Source of the DNA: an uncultured Planctomycetaceae bacterium
Lineage (GTDB): Bacteria; Planctomycetota; Planctomycetia; Planctomycetales; Planctomycetaceae
Assembly: GCA_903823545.1 (NCBI GenBank)
Contig: CAIJTL010001398.1
Location: 1-13,736 of the forward strand
DNA length: 13,736 nucleotides
Direction: 5' to 3'
Shown here piece after piece: positions 8,348-13,736 of the stretch. The translations under genes were made by a program, and so were the position numbers. Each line of letters starts with the position of its first letter. Within the stretch, counting starts at the first letter, position 1. The notes under the pieces were generated by a model. That model saw only the letters and a program-made list of their open reading frames with translations, did not search any database and was not told where the DNA came from.

Positions 8348-10027
8348 TTAGCGTGCCGATTCTTTGATGGACTGGGCCGTACGCGATGGCTCGCTTGTTG
8401 TCTGGCTGCGATCTTTTGCGGATGCCGTTCGATCAGGACGCAGCAGGATGACAGCGGCGGCAATGGCAAGAACGGTGGCGACGATACCGATCGCGATGCT
8501 GGCTGCAGGGTGTCGATGCAAGATGCCGATGATGCCCCCTTCGTCTTTACGAATGACAGCACCCATCTTCGCGGCAGCTCTCAGTGACGCGGTCTCTTCA
8601 ACGAGATTTGACTTGGTCGGTTTTCCGGTAGCAGCCTTGGTGGATGCGGGATCGCCGGCTTTGGTTGCGGCGGTGGCTTTCGTACTTGGTGATGATTTCG
8701 TTCGTGCGGCTGTTGGACTTGGGCTTGCGGCATCCAGGTCAGCCACTCTTTTCGCGATATTCGATGTCGACCCCTGCGACTTCAGGTTGTTGGCCATCGC
8801 GGCAATGGCGCTGTCTTTGCGATGTGTTCCAGATGCGGATGATTTGAGGTTCGATGTTTCGCCGCTGGAATCAGTGATGTCGCCGGCAAATGCAGGGACA
8901 TCACCCTTCATCATGTCCCGCAATCGAAGCGCGGCGTACAAGGGAAGATGCTGTTCTTTCCATTCGTCGCTAGCGAATTCCAACAACCAAGCCGTGAGGT
9001 CGTCTGCGAGTTCTCTAGCCGTTTGGTAACGGTCAGCGGCCTTCTTGGCGAGCATTCGTTCGAGGATTTTCGTGAGCGATTCCGGGACATCCGGTCGTTC
9101 GTTGGTCACCGGTGGAACTGGTTGTGACTGATGCGCCATCAGTCGTTGCACCAGCGTTCCTTCGGTGAAAGGGGGATGTCCCGTCAACGCGTAGTAGAAC
9201 GTGCAACCGAGTCCATAAATATCCGCACGCGAATCGACGCTGTGGCTGTCGATCGCCTGTTCGGGGGCGAGATAGTCGGCGGTGCCGATCACTCGTTCGT
9301 CGTGCTTCAGAGTCAGCGATTCTTCGTCGGTCGTCTTGAAGAAACGGGCGAGTCCGAGGTCAAGGATTTTGACTTCGCCGCGATCGTTAACCAACAAGTT
9401 GTCTGGCTTAATATCGCGATGGACCATGTTGACGGCGTGAGCGTGGGCCAGACCTTCGGCCGCTTGGCGGACAGCATCAACGGCCAGAATCAAGTCGATG
9501 TGATGGTCCTCTTTTTCTTCGACTAGTTTTGTGAGCGGTTTTCCTTCGACATATTCCATGACAAGAAAGTGAATCTCGGTCCCCGCTTCGACTTGTTTAT
9601 CAACGTCGAAAGCCCGGATGACATTCGGGTGATTGAGTGCTGCGACTGCTTTTGCTTCGCGATAAAAACGACCGAGGTACGATGTGTCCCCGACTTTGTC
9701 TGCGGGCAAAACTTTGATGGCGCAGAGATGGTCCATCAGAATGTGTCGTCCGAGATACACCGCACTCATCTGGCCGGTTCCGAGCAAACGCATCAAACGA
9801 TATCGCCCCAGGAAGAAGCCCTTGTGTCGCCCCTGCAGCAACTTGTCAGCCTGCCAACTCGTGATGAGTTCGCGACGAATGAGTTCGGAGGCGATGGCTC
9901 GTGAATCGCTGGCATCGCTTCCGGCTGCTCGCATTTCGCGTGTGACGGATTCAAGCGTGTCGCCATCGACGAGGCCACTGGATTTCACGCCGTTGAGGAA
10001 TGAGGCTGCGGTGAGTTTCAAGCTCAT
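8348..10027 (-). CDS. Membrane-anchored Ser/Thr protein kinase, planctomycete type
   Basis: The 559-residue protein has a eukaryotic-type (Hanks) kinase domain at about residues 76-345. The glycine loop is GTGQMS (83-88), the ATP lysine is K105 in CAIKVL, the probable helix-C glutamate is E124, the catalytic loop is HRDIKPDN (203-210), the metal-binding motif is DLG (223-225, in place of DFG) and GTADYLAPE (248-256) closes the activation segment. All key catalytic residues are present, so it should be active. Residues 1-75 form an extension ending GRHKGFFLGRYRL, seen in planctomycete kinases. A Ser/Thr/Ala/Lys-rich linker (about 383-500) leads to one hydrophobic segment (about 508-529) and a short polar tail. 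The kinase should therefore face the cytoplasm. ATG at 10027 is chosen because AGGA lies nine bases upstream; a TTG two codons earlier is too close to it. Substrates are unknown. Confidence 0.95.
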   Translation of the reverse strand: MSLKLTAASFLNGVKSSGLVDGDTLESVTREMRAAGSDASDSRAIASELIRRELITSWQADKLLQGRHKGFFLGRYRLMRLLGTGQMSAVYLGRHILMDHLCAIKVLPADKVGDTSYLGRFYREAKAVAALNHPNVIRAFDVDKQVEAGTEIHFLVMEYVEGKPLTKLVEEKEDHHIDLILAVDAVRQAAEGLAHAHAVNMVHRDIKPDNLLVNDRGEVKILDLGLARFFKTTDEESLTLKHDERVIGTADYLAPEQAIDSHSVDSRADIYGLGCTFYYALTGHPPFTEGTLVQRLMAHQSQPVPPVTNERPDVPESLTKILERMLAKKAADRYQTARELADDLTAWLLEFASDEWKEQHLPLYAALRLRDMMKGDVPAFAGDITDSSGETSNLKSSASGTHRKDSAIAAMANNLKSQGSTSNIAKRVADLDAASPSPTAARTKSSPSTKATAATKAGDPASTKAATGKPTKSNLVEETASLRAAAKMGAVIRKDEGGIIGILHRHPAASIAIGIVATVLAIAAAVILLRPDRTASAKDRSQTTSEPSRTAQSIKESAR

Positions 10028-10036
10028 GATCAAGTT

Positions 10037-10040
10037 TCCT
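10037..10040 (-). promoter_or_regulatory. Ribosome binding site of the kinase gene
   Basis: On the minus strand AGGA sits nine bases before the ATG at 10027. It would be only three bases before the in-frame TTG at 10033, so it favours the ATG. Confidence 0.6.
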
Positions 10041-10044
10041 GTCG

Positions 10045-10073
10045 AACGGTTTTCAGGCCGTTTTGCCGAACGG
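10045..10073 (-). other. Mutually exclusive short hairpins upstream of the kinase gene
   Basis: Three five-base blocks, AACGG (10045-10049), CCGTT (10058-10062) and AACGG (10069-10073), let the middle block pair with either neighbour. They lie just upstream of the kinase ribosome binding site in the 99-base spacer after the TPR gene. The stems are only five bases, so this could be chance. Confidence 0.3.
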
Positions 10074-10126
10074 GGAAGTGCGGCTATCTGTCATCAAAAT
10101 CGGGGATCAATCAGTGGGTGCAAAAA

Positions 10127-12103
10127 TTAAACAAACAATGCGTGTGAGTTTCGGTCTCGAATGTTTGAAGCGCGTGTGAAGAAATCACTGCTGAGTTCCT
10201 CCATGCCGACTTCGTAGAGCAGGTTTCCGAATCGTTCCAACGCCTGCATCACTTCGTCGGAGGCCGCTCCATATTTGCGATCACGTAGTTTGAGCGCTCG
10301 TTCGATTGCCGCATGCGTTTCTTCTGCCTGTCCGCGAGAGGCGTATACTTCAGCAATCTGTTCGACATACGGAATCATGTTGGGGTGATTGGCCCCGTGT
10401 AGTCGCTCGGCAAATGCGACCAGCGGCTGTGCATTCGCCAGCGCTTCGTCAAACTGCTTACGTCGCAAAAAGTGCTTGGTCAGTCGTCCGAATGCCGGAA
10501 GCGATTCGCCCGGTCGAGCCTGTTGATGTGGTTCGCGGAGCGCAAGTTCTTCACGTGAGTATTGCTCTACGAAGTCGAGTTGATCGAGTGCCATGTGCGC
10601 GTCGGCCAGCGTTCCGAGAGTGTCCGCGTGCAAGGCAGGGACGAGTTCCAACGTATGAGAGTGCCGTTTCGTGAGAGCCGCACAAAGCTCAATCGCGCGA
10701 GCTGGTTCACCTTCAGCGACCATGAGTTTCGCGAGTCGGTGCATGCCTTCGGCGACGCTTCGATGTCGTTCTCCGAACTGTTGCCGACGTATTTGCAACG
10801 CCTTGCGGTATGAGGTTTCGGCATCGGCATGCTTGCCGAGAGCAAACGTCGCATCACCGAGCATGATCAGCGTGGTCGCTACGTCGGGATGTTCTTTGCC
10901 CAAGATGGCTCGCTGCACGTCCAACGCACGGCGGTGATAATCTTCTGCTTGATCATAGATCGCTCTGGCTGCGTGAAGGCTGCCGAACGTGTTGAACGTA
11001 AATGCGATCGCCGGATCGCGTGCTTTCCGACGCGAGTCCTGAATCTCGGCCGCTCTCGCTAAAACTTGTTGTGCACTTCCATGCTGTCCGCACTCGATGT
11101 GCAGTCGCCCGAGATAAGTCAGTGTCAGCGCCAGTTGTGAATCGTTCGGTCCGAATGATTGCTCGTAGATTTCGGCAGCTTGCCGATAAATCGTTTCGGA
11201 TTCATAGGCTCGGCCTGCGGCCAACACGACTTCGGCGAGGCAACGCAGAGTTAACGCATACAATGCCGGATGATTAGCCGAGTGAATCTTGCGGATGGCA
11301 AGTGCGCGTCGAAAGAGTGATTCAGCGGCCGCGTGCTTTCCTTCGTCAAATCGTATCGCCGCCAAGTTGGCCCAGCTTTGTGCGACCATCGGATGTTGAC
11401 GTCCCAACGATCGACGCCGCGACCACAACGCTTTAACCGCTTGATGCCATGCCTCCTTAAGCTGTCCTTGCAGACGGAACACTTCCGCAAGGTTGTTCAA
11501 TGCGGTCGAAACCGCCATCTCGGAAACCTTGTTGTCGCACTTCATCACTTGGACGTTGAGCTTCAACAAGCGAGCCGCGAGATAGTACTCGCCGCGAGCG
11601 ACGTGAAGGGCGGCTAAGTTATTTCGAGTGCGAGTGACTTCAGGCTTCGCCGCATGAATGTTGCCACCTTGAAGTTCGAGGGCACGTTTCGCGACGTCCG
11701 TCGCTTCGGCGTATTGCGATTCGGCGAAGAGCGATTCGACGAGTTGATTCAGCACCGTCGCAAGCTGTTCGCGACGTTCATTTCCGTAGCCTTTAAGGAT
11801 TTGCTCGGATTGCTTCAGAAGATTGATCGATTGCACGTGCTCATGCAGTGCTGCTGCGAGGGCCGCCAAATGGCACAAACTTTCGGCGACTTGAAAATGA
11901 TTTTCGCCGAGTGCTTGAATGCGGATTTCCAGCGCCTCGTTAAGCAACGGTCGAGCTTCGTTGAAGCGGTGCTCGTCGAAATAAAATTTGGCGAGCTGTT
12001 GCAGGGCGGGAAATAAATGCGGATCTAACGACGGGAACTCAGCGCGAAGTTGCGCGAGTTCCTTGAGCAGTTTGCTCTCTTGGGCATCGACAGTGTGTGT
12101 CAT
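10127..12103 (-). CDS. Kinesin-light-chain-like tetratricopeptide repeat protein
   Basis: The 658-residue protein consists almost entirely of TPR units with a period of about 42 residues, from about residue 29 to the end. I estimate thirteen or fourteen units, some degenerate. The kinesin-light-chain signature (Y/F)..AL.I....G..HP.VA recurs, for example LGRQHPMVA (233-241), LGKEHPDVA (401-409) and FGERHRSVA (443-451). Such repeats are protein-protein interaction scaffolds. No signal peptide, membrane segment or catalytic domain is visible, so a cytoplasmic location is expected. ATG at 12103 opens the frame; only a weak purine stretch (GAAAG) precedes it. The gene ends 99 bases before the kinase start in the same direction, which suggests co-transcription and makes the kinase a candidate partner by inference. 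The binding partner cannot be named from sequence. Confidence 0.93.
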   Translation of the reverse strand: MTHTVDAQESKLLKELAQLRAEFPSLDPHLFPALQQLAKFYFDEHRFNEARPLLNEALEIRIQALGENHFQVAESLCHLAALAAALHEHVQSINLLKQSEQILKGYGNERREQLATVLNQLVESLFAESQYAEATDVAKRALELQGGNIHAAKPEVTRTRNNLAALHVARGEYYLAARLLKLNVQVMKCDNKVSEMAVSTALNNLAEVFRLQGQLKEAWHQAVKALWSRRRSLGRQHPMVAQSWANLAAIRFDEGKHAAAESLFRRALAIRKIHSANHPALYALTLRCLAEVVLAAGRAYESETIYRQAAEIYEQSFGPNDSQLALTLTYLGRLHIECGQHGSAQQVLARAAEIQDSRRKARDPAIAFTFNTFGSLHAARAIYDQAEDYHRRALDVQRAILGKEHPDVATTLIMLGDATFALGKHADAETSYRKALQIRRQQFGERHRSVAEGMHRLAKLMVAEGEPARAIELCAALTKRHSHTLELVPALHADTLGTLADAHMALDQLDFVEQYSREELALREPHQQARPGESLPAFGRLTKHFLRRKQFDEALANAQPLVAFAERLHGANHPNMIPYVEQIAEVYASRGQAEETHAAIERALKLRDRKYGAASDEVMQALERFGNLLYEVGMEELSSDFFTRASNIRDRNSHALFV

Positions 12104-12203
12104 AACTGACTTTCACAACCGTATGCTCGCCACGGTGTCCTGCGATGGTCTGCGAGATTCCCGATGAACCTCGCTCCGAAACCTCGTAACGTTGACCGCA
12201 GCT

Positions 12204-12219
12204 GAGTTCTTGCGAACTC
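12204..12219 (-). other. Perfect hairpin with GCAA tetraloop between the 93-residue gene and the TPR gene
   Basis: On the minus strand GAGTTC-GCAA-GAACTC forms a six-base-pair stem with a GNRA-type tetraloop, 14 bases after the stop of the upstream small gene. No T-tract follows, so it is more likely an RNA-stabilising or processing structure than an intrinsic terminator, if it functions at all. Confidence 0.4.
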
Positions 12220-12233
12220 CGCCACACTCTAGG

Positions 12234-12515
12234 TCAGCTTTTCCCCATGAGCGCGTGAATGCTCTCGCCCTCGACAATGTCGTAGGCGAGTTCGCTGTCA
12301 CCATCCGAACTAACGTCACGACTCACAGATTTGGGCGCTCGTGACTTTGATTTCACGGCGGCCAACTGAGCTTCTTCTGCCTCCGCCTTTTCATCCAACG
12401 CCTTCATGAGCGATTCAAAAACGGCAAGTTGAACTTCAGGTGACTGAAACGAATTCACCACCGAAGCAATGCCGGGCAAATAAGCTGTCAGAACTCGCCA
12501 TCGTGATGCGCTCAT
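12234..12515 (-). CDS. Small hypothetical protein, 93 residues
   Basis: I do not recognise this protein. ATG at 12515 is preceded by GGAG with an eight-base spacer, a good ribosome binding site, and the frame ends at TGA 12236-12234. Residues 1-20 (MSASRWRVLTAYLPGIASVV) are mildly hydrophobic but broken by W, R and P, so this is neither a clear signal peptide nor a membrane helix. Residues about 24-58 look helical and charged (QSPEVQLAVFESLMKALDEK, then Glu/Ala-rich). Residues about 55-75 are Ser/Lys/Arg-rich and probably disordered, and the C-terminus is acidic (SELAYDIVEGESIHALMGKS). It lies between the bactofilin and TPR genes on the same strand, so it may be the first gene of the TPR-kinase transcription unit. 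No function is assigned. Confidence 0.75.
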   Translation of the reverse strand: MSASRWRVLTAYLPGIASVVNSFQSPEVQLAVFESLMKALDEKAEAEEAQLAAVKSKSRAPKSVSRDVSSDGDSELAYDIVEGESIHALMGKS

Positions 12516-12523
12516 CTCACGGA

Positions 12524-12527
12524 CTCC
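12524..12527 (-). promoter_or_regulatory. Ribosome binding site of the 93-residue gene
   Basis: GGAG on the minus strand lies eight bases before the ATG at 12515. This spacing is close to ideal and is the main support for the small frame being a real gene. Confidence 0.65.
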
Positions 12528-12566
12528 GTATGAAGGGGAAAAATAAATGGAAACAGCTTTTTAAAT

Positions 12567-12589
12567 TCCACTGAACTTGCCTCAGTGGA
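12567..12589. other. Inverted repeat in the bactofilin to 93-residue-gene spacer
   Basis: TCCACTGA (12567-12574) and TCAGTGGA (12582-12589) form a perfect eight-base-pair stem with a seven-base loop. It lies about 50 bases upstream of the 93-residue gene. It could be a regulator-binding palindrome or part of the leader RNA. No T-tract follows on the minus strand, so it is not a typical intrinsic terminator. Confidence 0.4.
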
Positions 12590-12726
12590 TTCAGCATCTG
12601 CACGACTCGGCTTTGTCAGAAACTATTCACGGATCGCGATAACGTCCGGTTTTGCCAATCAGCCTTGGACTAGCGTCACCGGCGAATGACTTGAGATCTT
12701 GGTCTCGTCGTGCAAAAGCCCAATAA

Positions 12727-12747
12727 CCACCGAGACAAGCTCGGTGG
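12727..12747 (-). terminator. Probable intrinsic terminator of the bactofilin gene
   Basis: A perfect eight-base-pair stem, CCACCGAG with CTCGGTGG, and a five-base loop start 17 bases after the bactofilin stop. On the minus strand it is followed by a moderately T-rich stretch (TTATTGGGCTTTTG). The stem and position suit a Rho-independent terminator, but the T-tract is broken, so efficiency may be partial. Confidence 0.6.
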
Positions 12748-12764
12748 GATTGTTTGAACGTGTC

Positions 12765-13481
12765 TTAGTGCAACAACGCACTGCGGCTGAGATTCGCAGC
12801 GAGTTGTTCGGCCGTCGCATCGGTATCCGACTTGGCCGTTGTGGCAACCGACTTCTCGGCGGCAGGCGCACTTGGCTTCTTGGAGGAGGCCGGGCTATCG
12901 AACACTGAGTCACTGATTGCCGAAGCCGAGACGGCTGGGGCAGGCGTCGGTGAGGCGAAATTGACCTTCGGAATCTCGATTGACGTGGAACTGACGCTGC
13001 CACCCACTTGCAGGCGACCGCTAAATGTTGAGCCAGACTCAACGTTGAGGTCCTTCGTGATTACATCACCAAGGATCGTTCCGCTGGAGTTGATCACCAA
13101 CAACCCAAGTGCCTTCACGGTCCCTTGGACACGGCCAGCAATCTCCGCATGTTGAGCGAGAATGTTTCCTTCGATGACCGCGTTGCTGCCGACGACCAAT
13201 TTGGTCTTTGTGGTAACATCGCCTTTGACGAGACCTTCGATTAGCAGATCACCTTCAGCATGAACGTTCCCTTCAATGATCGTTCCTTTGCCGATGGAGT
13301 TCTGGAGTGATTCGCGATTTTCATTGGCTGGAGCGGCTGCGCTGGCCTTCTGTTCTTGCTCCAACGCGGTTTGCAGGGCGTCCATCTTCGAGGAGACGAC
13401 GGCCATTGTATTGCTGTCGCTTCGTCCGTTGCTTGCCGCGCGAGCCTGATTCATTTCCTTCTTCGCCTTCGTCCCGAACAT
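12765..13481 (-). CDS. Bactofilin-family polymer-forming cytoskeletal protein
   Basis: The 238-residue protein has a central bactofilin (DUF583-type) domain at about residues 61-162. It shows the regular rungs of a right-handed beta-helix with alternating hydrophobic residues and Gly/Asn turns (GTIIEGNVHAEGDLLIEG, KLVVGSNAVIEGNI, GTILGDVITKDLNVESG). Bactofilins polymerise without nucleotide into filaments or patches, often at the membrane, and position wall enzymes or other proteins. Residues about 25-46 may form a short helix or coiled coil. The tail (about 175-238) is Ala/Ser/Pro/Lys-rich and probably disordered. ATG at 13481 gives the familiar bactofilin-like start MFGTKAKK and has GGGAGG four bases upstream. 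An in-frame ATG at 13643 would add 54 residues of unlikely composition and is rejected. No transmembrane segment is visible. Confidence 0.93.
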   Translation of the reverse strand: MFGTKAKKEMNQARAASNGRSDSNTMAVVSSKMDALQTALEQEQKASAAAPANENRESLQNSIGKGTIIEGNVHAEGDLLIEGLVKGDVTTKTKLVVGSNAVIEGNILAQHAEIAGRVQGTVKALGLLVINSSGTILGDVITKDLNVESGSTFSGRLQVGGSVSSTSIEIPKVNFASPTPAPAVSASAISDSVFDSPASSKKPSAPAAEKSVATTAKSDTDATAEQLAANLSRSALLH

Positions 13482-13736
13482 GCTGCCTCCCGAGTTTGTG
13501 TCTGCGCTAAAAGAATTGCGGTGAGTCCCGATCTGGGCGCCGTTGACCGGTGTCTCGACGACGACGGTTCTTTGGGCGGCTAAATGTCGGTCAGGATTTG
13601 GCAAAACGCATTCGTCTTGAGCAATTTTTTGCCGGATGCGCAAAATGACTAGAGAATCGTTCGCGGTAATGACGGTCGTAGCGATTATTTGGCTGCAAGC
13701 TCGCTTCAGCTTGCCACGAGTTTGCCGATTGAACGG
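13482..13736. other. Upstream region of the bactofilin gene without a convincing gene
   Basis: These 255 bases should hold the bactofilin leader and promoter, but I see no convincing -35/-10 pair. A perfect seven-base-pair hairpin, GCAAGCT (13695-13701) with AGCTTGC (13708-13714), lies near the right edge. It could belong to a terminator or repeat of a gene beyond the window. Confidence 0.4.
13486..13491 (-). promoter_or_regulatory. Ribosome binding site deciding the bactofilin start
   Basis: GGGAGG on the minus strand lies four bases before the ATG at 13481. The spacer is short but the match is strong, and it supports the shorter start over the ATG at 13643. Confidence 0.6.

Noticed and set aside
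8225..8587. Plus-strand frame of 120 codons across the intergenic palindrome
   Set aside because: It runs through the palindrome into the antisense of the kinase C-terminal coding region and has no ribosome site or domain.
12113..12319. Minus-strand frame of 68 codons overlapping the end of the 93-residue gene
   Set aside because: It overlaps a better supported gene in another frame and lacks a convincing ribosome binding site.
13482..13643. Longer bactofilin start at the ATG ending at 13643
   Set aside because: The extra 54 residues have no bactofilin-like character, whereas the ATG at 13481 has GGGAGG upstream and gives a typical MFG-type N-terminus.

Overview
The window looks like chromosomal DNA from a planctomycete. 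Three things suggest this: a serine/threonine kinase with the N-terminal extension typical of planctomycete kinases (a GRHKGFFLG-type motif just before the glycine loop), a giant repeat-built surface protein with a C-terminal RTX block, and a bactofilin. This is inferred from family knowledge; no rRNA or other marker gene is present.

Layout. Bases 1-8171 (+ strand) are the 3' end of one giant gene whose start lies upstream of the window. At least 2,722 residues are visible: two near-identical 98-residue Ig-like units, one Ig-like unit of a second type, a Calx-beta domain, a cadherin-like domain, fifteen more second-type Ig-like units of about 110 residues, a second cadherin-like domain, a region of unknown fold, nine RTX nonapeptides and an aromatic C-terminal tail. 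Bases 8172-8347 are a convergent intergenic gap holding a long imperfect palindrome.

From 8348 to 13481 all genes lie on the minus strand. In transcription order they are a bactofilin (13481-12765), a 93-residue protein of unknown function (12515-12234), a kinesin-light-chain-like TPR protein (12103-10127) and a membrane-anchored Ser/Thr protein kinase (10027-8348). A terminator-like hairpin follows the bactofilin, so the last three genes may form a separate transcription unit. Bases 13482-13736 hold no convincing gene.

How the genes may work together. The giant protein is probably secreted or surface-exposed, with calcium-dependent adhesive or structural modules. The minus-strand cluster combines a polymerising scaffold (bactofilin), a protein-interaction platform (TPR) and a signalling kinase. 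A link to cell architecture is plausible but rests only on gene order. The most unusual sequence-level observation is a strong drift in strand composition and synonymous codon choice along the giant gene: G-rich near its visible 5' end and strongly C-rich near 5.5-6.3 kb, although the repeats encode nearly the same peptides.
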